The notes below the pieces were generated by a model. It was not told where the DNA came from. It saw only the letters and a program-made list of their open reading frames with translations, and ran no database searches. The position numbers and the translations under genes are program-made. A stretch of 23,082 bases of DNA from Haplomitrium mnioides (taxonomy: Eukaryota > Marchantiophyta > Haplomitriopsida > Calobryales): NCBI GenBank assembly GCA_049999725.1, contig JBNGIS010019934.1, positions 1 to 23,082 on the forward strand, read 5' to 3'. Below are positions 9,842 through 19,056 of the stretch, in pieces; positions within the stretch are counted from its first letter, which is position 1; each line of letters starts with the position of its first letter.

Positions 9842-10970
9842 TTAGTCACTCATATCGACTTCTTCAAATTCAACTTCAGAAGATTCATCAAGATTTGCCT
9901 CACTGTTGACAATGTTGATTAAATTTCTTTCAAACACTTCCGGATTGATTGCTTTCTGTCTTTCATACTCAAACAAATTTGATTTAATAGTAGCTAGAGT
10001 GGTTTTTCTCAATTGGTTTTTTTGTGTGAGAAGAAAATTGAAAGAGAGAATCAAGATTTGTGTTAAATCCAATACATCAATATGTAACCTAGATTTGTGT
10101 TTTCTTTTTGTTGCTGCTATTTTTCTAGAAAGTATTATCCAGAAAGCGCATCTTCAACCTCACAAGCAAACTATAGAGCACGTACTTCTTTTGGGTTTGG
10201 AGGCTCTTTCTCATCAAATGACAAAACTTTGAGTACTTTGGCAATCCAAAATGGTCTACTCTTTTCTTTGAGTGATGCAGCAACACAAGCAAATATTTTG
10301 GCTTTCACATCATGTAGGTTGCCAAATTTGTGACAGTGTCTTGTGTGATAAAAAACAATCCTTTCTCACAGCCTAGGTGCTTCATCATAGATTATTGGAT
10401 GTGTAGAAAGCATACACTCTATTGGAACATCTTCTTCTTGCTGATTAGCATCAAACTAAGGGTTTAGACGAACATTTTGAGAATAATTACAAGTATTTGT
10501 AGATTGTGAAGGTGGAAAGATAAATTTTGCTTCGAGTCCTTGTCTTTTTCTTTCAAGGATATAACTCGCAATCTCTCGTTGAGTGAGGAAAAAGTCATTC
10601 CACCATTGAATATCAAAATTTGTAAAGAACTTATAGTAGTTCTCATTTATATTGTCCCTTATTGCAAAGATGACTTTTTGCTTGTCAACTTCTTTTTCTT
10701 CCTTTTGAGATCGTTTGATTTCAGAATATGCCTTTAGAGAAATCAACATTGAACTTAAAATTTCTCTATCCACTTCAGGTAGAAACTTGAGTTGATAAAT
10801 ACCATCTGTTGGTAACCAAAATTCATATGTTGAAAATTTTTGCTCCAAATTTTTGTCTTCAAATCACTCAACTTGAACTTGAATTGTTGATTGAAGGTAA
10901 TATCATGTATCGTCAGAACCAATAAGAGACATTGTTGTAGAAAATTTTTAAAATCCCAAGTCTCCATTAG
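9842..10970 (-). pseudogene. Unrecognised decayed coding region with a PFWIAKV segment
   Basis: I do not recognise this protein. Read from 10970 down, coding-like sequence runs through METWDFKNFLQQCLLL, shifts frame near 10850, then continues with YEFWLPTDGIYQLKFLPEVD, a Lys/Glu-rich stretch and FDIQWWNDFFLTQREIA. Past a stop at 10456 the same frame gives VKAKIFACVAASLKEKSRPF, WIAKVLKVLSFDEKEPPNP and, after a stop where Trp is likely, FACEVEDALSG. The PFWIAKV...(W)FACEVED pattern recalls small chromatin-reader-like folds seen at the ends of some plant transposon proteins, but that is a guess. A shifted frame ends in an acidic tail, ESSEVEFEEVDMSD, with its stop near 9842. Tandem arrays lie on both sides. 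Confidence 0.5.
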
Positions 10971-11852
10971 AAGAGTTTAGAATTATAAGACAATTGTAGC
11001 GTCTCACTAAGACTCGTTATTGTGAAACCTTTGACACGCCTTCAAATGTTTTTAAGAATCTGCTGAATATTTGACTGATTTGATCGTGAGTCTGGCTAAC
11101 GATGAGAAATCCCACCTAGATTTTTTGGAAAACATTCTTAGCGATAAAGAGACTAACATATCTAAAAAAATGGAATTCTTATTCTTTTGTGCTATATTGT
11201 CTAACTAAAGATACAAAGTGGGAGGTAATGGCCCTTCAAAGTCACATAGAATTCTATTTAGCACTACAATTATCAAATTGGAGTAACTTCTCAAGTTTAT
11301 ATAAGTTAAGAAGACCCCAAAAAAAGAGCATGATTGAATATTAATGCACCAACAACATGCACACCCACTAAACAATCTTTATCAATGTTTTTTGGTGGTA
11401 AAAGCCAGTGTGGAATTGTTGTTTCTTTTGATCTAATTCATCGATCACAATGCCCAAATAATTTGACCATCTGGATAAAATTTTCTTCGATGGTTTGCAA
11501 GTTTTGTTCTTTCTTTCATTTGTTGGTTACGATGAAGAAACAATTGGCGACTATATGTGACTACATCATCCAAAAACACCAAAAAAATATGAATAATTCT
11601 GTGAAACATGCCTTGATGTTGCAAATTTTAAAAAATAACTTCAAACACAAAGAGCATTCAAAGCAATATGAACAAACGTTTCGGGCGCAAAGGGTGAAAT
11701 CTACAAACAATGACTCAAAGTCTTGTTTTTACTCTTTAAATGCAAGAAATGTAGAGTAATTATAACAACAACTAGGTGACCTTAAAGAAACCAAGATCAC
11801 TTACTTTTCTTTGACTCAACATGCACAATAGACTCAACAAAAGAAAAACAAA
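10971..11852. other. AT-rich region, no convincing gene
   Basis: A plus-strand open frame at 11334-11759 (141 codons) contains CKFC and a Lys/His-rich tail, but its composition follows the local AT bias and it resembles nothing I know. A TATATAAG string lies near 11299. I could not define element ends here. Confidence 0.35.
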
Positions 11853-12056
11853 ACGTTTGTGCTCATGGGCTTACAAACTGGAACTACAACTCCTATGCTA
11901 GCTTCGACTCTATATACACATAGGATTCAAAGAAACATTAACGTAGCTTGTATGCGCATAGGATCAAAAGTAACAACATCAATTCCTTGGCATGCTTTGA
12001 CTATAGTTGTCACAAGAATTGAAAGAAACGAGAACAAAACCTATGCTTGTATAAAG
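11853..12056. repeat. Weak tandem array, about 37-bp spacing, related core
   Basis: Units at 11907, 11945 and about 11982 are spaced 38 and 37 bp and contain CTATATACACATAGGAT and CTTGTATGCGCATAGGAT, close to the core of the 9.0-9.47 kb array. More diverged possible units lie at about 11853, 11889 and 12038 with irregular spacing. It looks like a nearly erased member of the same repeat family. Confidence 0.4.
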
Positions 12057-12220
12057 TTGTTAGGTCAAGAGATAGGCGATTGAGGAAGCTTCTAGAAGAG
12101 CTTTATTGGAGCACAAGGAGAAGCACATTCATCAATGAGAAGAAAAATGACGTCTCTTGGCTATAAGAAAGTGCTATTCTATCATCTGTCGGAGCATGAC
12201 ATAGAAAGTAATTGAGGACA

Positions 12221-12300
12221 ATGGAGGCGAGCAAAGTTGTGTTGAAATTATTAGAAGCATGCAACATCAAGGATCCAAGGGTAATTGCTAGAGCAGATTT
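12221..12300 (+). pseudogene. Possible N-terminal coding fragment, unidentified
   Basis: An ATG at 12221 opens MEASKVVLKLLEACNIKDPR, continuing VIARAD, before running into a T tract and losing coding character. It has the look of a protein N terminus with an amphipathic helix, but I do not recognise it. It is the first coding-like piece of the 12.2-16.1 kb mosaic. Confidence 0.3.
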
Positions 12301-12691
12301 TTTTTTTCAATTCTTAGGTTGAGTTCATTGGAGGATCGAGAAGAGCTTGCTCGAGGTTGAAAATATTTTGAATTGTATCGATCATAAGGGAGGATAGAGT
12401 CATCGCAATTGGTAAGAAAACCCTAAAAAATTAGAGAACGTGAAGGCGATACTGGAGGCGGCGGAAAGGGTGTGTATCACCAGGACATCGTCTCTAGCCC
12501 AGCCTCTTGTATGTTCAAAAGTCTTTTAGAGAAAGAGAAAAGAAGAGGAGAGGAGGCATAGTTTGCTCATCATGTAAGGGGTGGAGTCCCTCGAGCACTT
12601 GCCTGCACCAAAATATTATTTGTCATCGACTTATGAGGTTGTTGCAGATCATGAGAAAGGTAGGTCCTTTTTTGAGCAAAGGGGATCCTTT

Positions 12692-12733
12692 CAGGAAAAT
12701 TATGTTGTCAAGCAGGAAAATTATGTTGTCAAG
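12692..12733. repeat. 21-bp tandem duplication
   Basis: Two identical adjacent 21-bp units (12692-12712 and 12713-12733), each opening CAGGAAAATTATG. The length is a multiple of three, so overlapping open frames are not disturbed. Confidence 0.9.
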
Positions 12734-12752
12734 CAGGGTCACAAATCCGTGC

Positions 12753-12848
12753 ACGCATCTCTTTGAGGGTTCTTCCAAGCAATTGATCAAGAGGGCGCCA
12801 ACGCATCTCTTTGAGGGTTCTTCCAAGCAATTCATCAAGAGGGCACCA
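12753..12848. repeat. 48-bp tandem duplication
   Basis: Two adjacent 48-bp units (12753-12800 and 12801-12848) beginning ACGCATCTCTTTGAGG, differing at two positions. The first four bases of a third unit follow. Each unit encodes 16 codons (HLFEGSSKQ-type peptide) in the frame that is open there. Confidence 0.9.
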
Positions 12849-12996
12849 ACGCTATGCTTGTTTTCTTGTTTGGTTTCTTTCTTCTTTCGTTGAAGATCTA
12901 AATCTTGGATGGCTAAGCTTGTGCATGGTGTTGCAAAAGGCTTCTAAAAATAAATGCGTGGAAGGTACAGTCGAGCTTGTTTCTGGGTAAAGAAAT

Positions 12997-13572
12997 AAAT
13001 CCATTGAGCAAGCAAGGAGTGAGGTTTTGGCGATGGCAATGCGGTTGGGATACAGCGGTGTTGCAGTCAATCATATGGTAACATGGGTGCTAGCGGATTC
13101 TGATTTCTGCAAATTTCGTCCGTTGGAACTTAAATCTGTGTTGGCGGTTGGTCGTGGAGTCAAGGAGGGCACAAGATTGCATTGTGAAGCTTTGGGAGTA
13201 CCTCCAAGACTTCTTTTCTGACAGTTCGCTCAAATAACAGTTGTTGTGGATCAGCCAGCCCAAGCTAGCATTGTCAATTCCTTCAATCTGATTCTCTGAT
13301 CATATGATATAGTTGTAGTTCGGCCCACCAATCAAAAGGATTTTAATCAAGCCTGGTCTCAACTAGAGGTGGATCTGATATCGTTGGACCTCTCTCAGAA
13401 GCTCCCACTTCGCATGAAGATAGCTGCTATCAAGGAAGCTATGGAGCGTGGTGTCTACTTTGAAATCTTATATTCATGCTCGCTCTTTGATACTAAAGCA
13501 CAAAGGGACTTATTTGCAAATGCTCAAGTGCTGCATGCAATAGCCAAGGGGTCTGTCGGCATCAAGCAATAG
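12997..13572 (+). pseudogene. RPP30: RPP30-like (RNase P/MRP protein subunit p30), decayed
   Basis: RPP30 is a protein subunit of nuclear RNase P and RNase MRP, which process tRNA and rRNA precursors. One plus-strand frame gives SIEQARSEVLAMAMRLGYSG and VAVNHMV (N-terminal part of the PHP-like TIM barrel), then ITVVVDQPAQASIV, SYDIVVVRPTNQKDFNQA, LEVDLISLDLSQKLPLRMK and ERGVYFEILYS, the most conserved region, and ends soon after AIAKG. Stops interrupt at 13219 and 13297; the second is probably Arg CGA changed to TGA. The first residues and the C-terminal third are missing or unrecognisable. I see no intron across about 190 codons, as expected of a retroposed copy, but no poly-A tail is evident. 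Confidence 0.85.
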
Positions 13573-14170
13573 TGTATCAAGGAGGAGATGTTTCGAGGTG
13601 CTTCTTTTTATCAAAAACGTAGGTTGTGAGCAGCGATTGGCCAAACGTAAGACATTTGTGAAAGTGGAAGACACAACAAGATTATTTTCCGAGTAGCGGG
13701 TGTTGGTTCCAACAATACATAATCGACTTACAAGGATGAGTGAAGGAACTCGTCAAACAGGGCAGAAATCTTGAGCTCTTTTTATTGAGATTGTTTTTTT
13801 GGTGTCAGCATTTGAGTAAGGCAGAGTAGCATGGCAAGATCTGCAAAATTTGTCCCACCAGCTTTTGGTGAGGGAGTATGGTATCTTGAGCAAGAGGTCA
13901 ACACGTGAGCATCCATGGATGGCTAGGTGATGGCATTCATTGAGCTACATACAACTGCTTGACCCCTTCCCAGTAATCTAATCCTTTGCATGTTGAGTTC
14001 TGCTTAGAATTGAGCAAACTTTGGCTTGTTGGAAAGCTGTGTTGAAGGTGCTTCCAACGTAAGTAATTTGTAGGAATTTGAAGCAGAAATGAAAATCTGA
14101 CACTCTAAAATGTGTTCAGGAGCAGATCAGAGTGTGAAAGCTGCGTGATTGTGCATTGCCAATTGGAATC
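13573..14170 (+). other. Spacer between the two host-gene pseudogenes
   Basis: No recognised gene. The part nearest the RPP30 piece (13640-13930) has a plus-strand frame with only scattered stops (for example KRKTFVKVEDTTRLFSE and YGILSKRSTREHPWMAR), so it may be further decayed coding sequence of an unknown gene. A GTAAGT string at 14059 and a TTCAG string near 14119 recall splice sites, which could mean retained intron sequence upstream of the PRP38 piece. Confidence 0.3.
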
Positions 14171-14530
14171 ATGGAAGCTCAGACAAGTGGTAAACCAATC
14201 GATTCCATGTTGGAGAGAGTGTTATGTATGAACATTCTATCTTCTGACTACCTCAAAGAGTTGTACATGCTCAAAACATATCATGGAGTGATTGATGAGA
14301 TCTACAATCAGGTGGACCACGTGGAGCCTTGGATGACTAGAAACTGTCAAGGTCCATCAACTGTGTTTTGTCTGCTTTACAATTTTTTCACCATGAAGCT
14401 GTCGGTGAAGTAGTTGTAAGGGTTGCTAAATCACAGATCCAATGGTAGAACTACAACCATGGGAGTATATGTTCGCGATCTTCTTCTTGATCGGTATTAC
14501 TTCCACACTCTGTTTCCACGAATACTTGTA
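14171..14530 (+). pseudogene. PRP38: PRP38-like pre-mRNA splicing factor, internally deleted
   Basis: PRP38 is a tri-snRNP protein needed to activate the spliceosome. The ATG at 14171 matches the family start (EAQTSGKPIDSMLERVLCMN), followed by ILSSDYLKELYMLKTYHGVI, YNQVDHVEPWMTRNCQGPST and FFTMKLSVK. Stops lie at 14411 and 14417. The same frame then jumps from GLLNH to SNGRTTTMGVYVRDLLL and YYFHTLFPRI, so about 40 residues normally between these blocks are missing without a frame change. Similarity ends after FPRI. No intron interrupts the conserved blocks. The in-frame gap could reflect an exon-skipped transcript or a chance deletion. Stops and missing core residues make it non-functional. 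Confidence 0.88.
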
Positions 14531-14719
14531 TCATCCATGCAACTTGGAGCAGCAGAAGAATTGTTGCGAAACTCTTGAGAGAGGAGAATTTGCAAGGTGA
14601 GACTAATGGCACTAGAACTGGAATGGAAATAATTCATGAATTGCAGCGATCTAAAAGAAAAGTGCAGGATACAAGCACGGGATAGCGGATGTCCAATCGC
14701 AGTAAGGCTTAGGCGGGAT

Positions 14720-15300
14720 GGAGTTTTATTTTTCCTTTTGCAAAAGAGGATGTGATCATCTACAATAGGGCAGTGAATCGAATTAGCGCAGCTCTGGTTC
14801 GAATGTTTGATGGGCAGCCAAAGGAGATATGACACAAGAAGAGGCTGAATCATGGCAACCAGAGTTGCACGAGAGACTAAGGAGGCTGAATGGAGAATTG
14901 TGGCTGTCAACCACAAGGTGGAGGGTTTGTATATGTTTTTGTATGTCTTCTTTCAGCTTCATGTGTTGGCACATAGGGAACAAGGTACTAGAGCTATTCC
15001 CACTAATACCAGAGAAGCTGACCTTCAATACCACTGAAACGTAGAGGCATGGATTGAAGGCAGATTGTTGGTTGATGAGAGGGTTGAGTTGTCACAGGTC
15101 CTACCAGAGAAGTATGAAGGAGAAATTGAAAGAAGCCGAGCACTTAGATCTGAAGAGGAGAACAGATGAAAAATCAGGATTGTGGAAACAGTATGAAGGA
15201 ACTCTGGCGGCAGTTCTGTTTAGATCCTTCAAAGTGGTGGTTATGTTTGCCAATTGTGGGAGCTCATTGCAGGTTTATAATTGTTGGAGATTGTCATGAG
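14720..15300 (+). pseudogene. Unidentified decayed coding region (TREADLQYH...)
   Basis: I do not recognise this protein, but it reads like one. Before a likely frameshift near 14830 the frame gives EDVIIYNRAVNRISAALVRM and FDGQPKEI. From about 14852 one frame reads ATRVARETKEAEWRIVAVNH, QLHVLAHREQGTRAIPTNTR, EADLQYH, a TGA at 15035 (plausibly an old Trp), then NVEAWIEGRLLVDERVELSQ, VLPEKYEGEIERSRALRSEE and ENR. More stops follow from 15168. The low stop density and charged, helix-prone composition contrast with the surrounding DNA. It continues the run of plus-strand host-like pieces after PRP38. Confidence 0.4.
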
Positions 15301-15819
15301 ATTGATTCTATTAAAGGAGTAAGGTTGCAGGGCTGGGAGGGATCTTCCCATGTGCATCCGTGTTGCTATTGTTGTGAGGGAATTTTTCATTGTGCAAAGA
15401 CAGTTGTTGGGCAACAACCAATGGAGCAAGGAAGGCATTCATGGAAGCTCCTTGGTATAATTTTGTTTTATGCAGCAAGGGGTAAGAAAAACAGAGTTTT
15501 GATGAGGGGAACAAATTGGATTGGGAGACCGGAGGATGTCCTCGGTCTAGGAAAGGCTTTGTTGTTCTGATATGATGTTGAAAGGCATGAGCTGGGCTAT
15601 GGGTAGAAAGAGTCTTTTCCAAGTGGTCATAGGGCAGTAAAGCTAAAGACTCTGTTCTGCAACCAGCAAGGGTTAGAAGGAGGATGGTAAGGGATTGTGA
15701 AGTATTTATGTTATAGGAGTGTGTTTGTTGCAGGTTTGGCCAAAAATGGAGATCAGAAAAAAAACTAAAGAAGAGAGAAATCGGGCCAGGGTTGCCTATG
15801 TGAGTTTGTTGTAGGCTGC
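15301..15819 (+). other. Low-coding spacer in the host-fragment mosaic
   Basis: A frame stays open to about 15570 and includes several Cys (HPCCYCCEG), but I cannot match it to a family, and the second half (15571-15819) has many stops. The purine-rich plus strand resembles the flanking pieces, so this is probably decayed transcribed sequence. Confidence 0.25.
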
Positions 15820-16101
15820 ATGGAGATCAGAAATCCAGAAAGGGTGTCTGACCCTTCGCTGTGGAGTTGCCAAAGTGTTTGTTCAGTTGGTTGTTATTTG
15901 TTGAAGTTGGAGTTGGAGAGGAAGGTGAGTGAAGTGCAAGGCATCATCATGGCTGAGTTTACCTCCGAAGAGTGGCAGAAACTCAGCATGAAGATCAACG
16001 ATCAAAACCTGCTGTCGAGAATTGATGACACCAGCAGGGAGTTGTGGCAGCTTGTCACTGCCATACATGATGGGGCTGGAGGGTCTGAAGCTTTGCGTTG
16101 A
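15820..16101 (+). pseudogene. Unidentified coding fragment (LELERKVSEVQ)
   Basis: An open frame of 93 codons ends at a natural-looking stop. Its second half is protein-like: KLELERKVSEVQGIIMAEFT, SEEWQKLSMKINDQNLLSRI and DDTSRELWQLVTAIHDGAGG. The predicted character is a helical, coiled-coil-prone C terminus. I do not recognise the family. The start shown is only where the frame opens. It is the last coding-like piece before the DNA turns AT-rich. Confidence 0.4.
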
Positions 16102-17000
16102 CTCCACAAGGTGAAGACCGCATGAATCAGTACCTTGTCTTAGAGTGTTATTCAAGGAGTGAAACACAAAGTATATAAAGTTAAATGTATTCCCCTTCAG
16201 ATCTTTGTAGTGTATTTTGCTTTCAACCACCTATCCTCTCTCAAACATTATGTATTATGTTGTATATATGTTATATTATATGTTATGCATGTATGTAATG
16301 TAAAACACCATAGCATGGCTCCTCCCCCTGCTCTTTTCGCCCCAACAGCCACAAACAACGTAAACAATTTCTTGATCTCGTTTATCTTGGCTTGGGCCTT
16401 GGATTGAAAACAATAATTGCAAAACCTTGTGTGCATCTAATGTCACAAACAAGAGCAAAAAAAAATTCTACACTATATTTGACTCTCAAAGTGCTTTGGA
16501 TTCAAGCTTAAAGTAACAAACCTTAAAGCAAACATAGAGTCTTACCTAACAATTGCAATTCTTGTTCTTTTTTTTTGACTCCAGCCTTGTTTAAGAAACA
16601 AATCAACAATAACAATATCTAAGTCCTCTTAGTGTAAGAAAGTTTAACATCTCTAGAACTAAGCTTTGACTCTCATAAGAAGAGTGTCATAATAATCGTA
16701 GGTTTCAAAGGGAAAAATATTTGATACCTTTGTCAGACTCTAAGACGGATTTCTCTTGCAATGATTTTATTTCTTTGCACAATTCACAAAGAAAAAATCT
16801 ATTGCACTTTGGAGTTTTAACATTTGGAAAATATGTTCTCTAATGTTTTGTAGAACCAAAAAAACTCAAAATGCAATTGGGATTCTTCTCTTTCAAATAA
16901 GTTGTATAGTTGTTATAAACTTCCTATTTTGTAAAATTATCTGGTAAATTATAAAATTTGTGAATGGGCATTCTTTTATAGTGTCATTGGAGAAAAATTT
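16102..17000. other. AT-rich tract, no gene
   Basis: AT-rich with a TATAT-rich patch at 16250-16300 and many short poly-A and poly-T runs. Minus-strand frames contain protein-like scraps, but stops are dense. I see no defined feature. Confidence 0.4.
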
Positions 17001-17680
17001 TCATCCATTCATGCTCAAGTACTCCTTTTGCAGATAATTCTTTATTTCAAAAATGACTTTAAGATCTGCATTCTTGAGATTTTGAATCCTTTGGATTCTA
17101 TTATTTCCTATAGATAATATTAACTTGAAAACTCTTCTATAGACAAGACTACCGCCACGAAGAGTAAATTGATTGTCAAGATTGGAGTCTTTTATTGGTA
17201 TTCCCTGTTATAAGGTAATATCTTGATTCTTCATGCTTTTCTAAAAATATACTTTGCTCACACTTCTTAAGAAAGTTGTCTTGCACAATGACAAAAAATT
17301 ATTTTGTCAAAATAAAATTCTCCTCAATTTCCAAATTGATATCAGATTGAGCTTTTTCTTTACAAATCTCTTGTCATGATGGACTTTTAGCAAATAATTG
17401 TCACGTAAAGTATTTACTTGTTTGGGTTTTGGCCGAGACAAAAAACTCTTATCTTTTGTCAATCTTTTGCAAATTTGACCATGAAAAGAAAATGTCAATT
17501 GCGAGTTCATTAACGAGACGACATTTTCTTTTCGTGGTCAATTTTACTTTTGTGTTTTTGTCTATTTTATCTTTTATTTCCAAAGTCTTAGTTTTTACAT
17601 GTTTTTGTAGCACAAAAAATGGCATCTCCAAAATTAGCACAACTTGTAATAGTATAAGCATAAGGTTGTGCTATTTATAA
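17001..17680 (-). pseudogene. Minus-strand coding debris, unidentified
   Basis: Two protein-like minus-strand stretches are visible. One (17661-17449) is Lys/Thr-rich: VKTKTLEIKDKIDKNTKVKL, then LVNELAIDIFFSW. The other (17204-17001) has no start codon: GIPIKDSNLDNQFTLRGGSL, VYRRVFKLILSIGNNRIQRI, ending at TGA at 17001. The second looks better conserved than its surroundings. A retroelement or pararetrovirus polyprotein is possible, but no diagnostic motif is present. Confidence 0.3.
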
Positions 17681-17812
17681 GAAAACGGAGAGGAGTAAAG
17701 AAAGTGGGAGAGAGTTACTTTTAGGGTTGAGATAAGATTACTAGCCTTCAAAATTGCTTTTAGTAAAGAGTCACTTTTAGGGTTGAAATTAGAAGTGACT
17801 TGTAAGTGAAGA

Positions 17813-17864
17813 AAGAGGGATGAAACCCTCTTCTCTTGTATAAATAAAAGGGCTTCTTAGCCCT
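17813..17864 (+). promoter_or_regulatory. TATA box flanked by two perfect hairpins
   Basis: TATAAATA at 17839-17846 sits between two short inverted repeats: AAGAGGG/CCCTCTT (17813-17819 and 17826-17832, 6-base loop) and AGGGCT/AGCCCT (17849-17854 and 17859-17864, 4-base loop). An upstream direct repeat, ACTTTTAGGGTTGA, occurs twice about 56 bp apart (near 17717 and 17773). The arrangement suggests an element promoter (LTR or similar) reading plus-ward. No matching LTR ends were found. Confidence 0.4.
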
Positions 17865-18044
17865 ACTTCTCATTTTGGAGTTCCTCTCAAATCACTTGGG
17901 TTCTTTAGTTGCTTAGATTTGCTTGCACTCTTGGTCTTAGCTTGGACCTTGAGTTATCTTTGGTTGAAGAGCTCTATTAGAGTTCACTATGAGTTCTTAC
18001 TCATTTGCATTTGGCCCTTGAGTTCTTTTACATAATCAAAGCCA

Positions 18045-18360
18045 TATTGGTATGCATGTTGAAGGCACTAAAGCCCAATAAATTAACCAATGAATGGCTA
18101 GTTTGTTGTGGAACAATTAAGGACATTGATCATCACCTTTAACCTTCTGAAAGGTGAAGGCGAGAAATTCAACATAGGCTTTTTGGTTCAAATCACAATG
18201 ATTCATAAGAGGCATAGAGCCCATATTGAGTTTCTTATACAATCTGAGGATGGAATTGGTCTTTACAAGGCCACTCAAAAAATATTTTGCTTCAACAAAA
18301 TAAAGCATTAGGATCTATTCACCATCGACTTGCAAGAAGCGCACAAGGACATCAAGCCAA
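18045..18360 (+). pseudogene. Unrecognised coding-like fragment before the 24-bp array
   Basis: One frame reads ALKPNKLTNEWLVCCGTIKD with IDHHL, and a shifted one (18108-18311) reads EKFNIGFLVQITMIHKRHRA then HIEFLIQSEDGIGLYKATQK, followed past a stop by DLFTIDLQEAHKDIKPII. It looks like a short decayed coding tract. I do not recognise it. It directly precedes the larger 24-bp array. Confidence 0.3.
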
Positions 18361-18391
18361 TAATTCGTAGCTCAATTTTTTTTACTACAAG

Positions 18392-19018
18392 TCTAGTCTA
18401 TGATGGTATCTAGAGTCCATGCGTGTATGGACTCATGGGTCCATACGCATATTGAGTCTAGAGAACCTCTATGCGTGGACTCTGGAGTTCATGCAAGTAT
18501 GAACTCCTGGGTCCATGTGCGCATGGACTCAAAAATCCTTGTATGAGTGGGTTGTGGAGTTTTTGCACTCGGAGAGTCCAAAGTCCATGCACACATGGAC
18601 TTGGAAGTCCTTGCGTGCTTGGACCCGGAATTCCAAGCCCTCTTACACTCGAGTAATAGTCCATGCACGCACGGATTATGGAGTGCTTGTGCTTGTGCTT
18701 GTGGACTACGGTGTCTAGGCCGTCAGAAACTCTCGGGTCTAAGCATACATAGACTTTAGATTCCATGCACGCATGATTCCTTGAGTCATTGCGAGTAGGG
18801 ACACGGTAGTCCATACATGCATAGACTATGGAGTCCAAGCTTTTTTGGACTTGAGACGTACGTAGACTTCTGATTTAATGAACATGGACTAAATGGTTCA
18901 TATACGCTTGGGCTTTAGAGTCTATGCACGCATAGACCCATACATTTATGTGCGAATAGACTTCAACATCTTTACTCGGTGACTAGACACTTCATGTAAG
19001 CATGGACTACTTGAATTC
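18392..19018. repeat. Tandem array, 24-bp period, about 26 diverged copies
   Basis: Units begin with AGTCC or close variants. Starts at 18486, 18510, 18534, 18558, 18582, 18606 and 18630 step by 24, as do 18736, 18760, 18784, 18808 and 18832. Other steps of 20, 22, 28 or 30 mark small slips; one is a TGCTTG hexamer present three times at 18684-18701. The consensus core is AGTCCATGCACGCATGGACT plus a four-base spacer (about YTGG). The arms AGTCCATGC and GCATGGACT are perfect reverse complements, so each unit can form a hairpin. Because 24 is a multiple of three, false open frames occur on both strands. Confidence 0.9.
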
Positions 19019-19056
19019 TAGAGAAATAGCCTTGACGTAATCTTGTTTTTATTTTC

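Larger units (their letters stand above)
12560..12893 (+). other. Coding-like fragment with internal tandem duplications
   Basis: The frame starting at 12581 reads VESLEHLPAPKYYLSSTY followed by EVVADHEKG, which looks like real protein, and then meets AAAG/GTAGGT, a sequence resembling a 5' splice site. An overlapping frame (12507-12893) stays open through both tandem duplications below. I do not recognise a family. It lies upstream of the RPP30-like pseudogene. Confidence 0.3.

Noticed and set aside
9842-17680. Minus-strand debris at 9.84-10.97 and 17.0-17.7 kb as one endogenous pararetrovirus split by the host-gene mosaic
   Set aside because: Neither piece shows a diagnostic movement protein, coat zinc finger, protease or polymerase motif, so the assignment cannot be supported from the sequence.
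18380-18400. ACTACAAG string beside the 24-bp array as a CACTA transposon end
   Set aside because: The leading C is absent, no matching inverted end was found downstream, and no transposase motif is recognisable. Kept only as a hypothesis in the findings.
18458-18838. Long open frames on both strands inside the 24-bp array (up to 126 codons)
   Set aside because: The 24-bp period is a multiple of three, so a repeat unit without a stop gives open frames automatically. The peptides are just the repeat translated.
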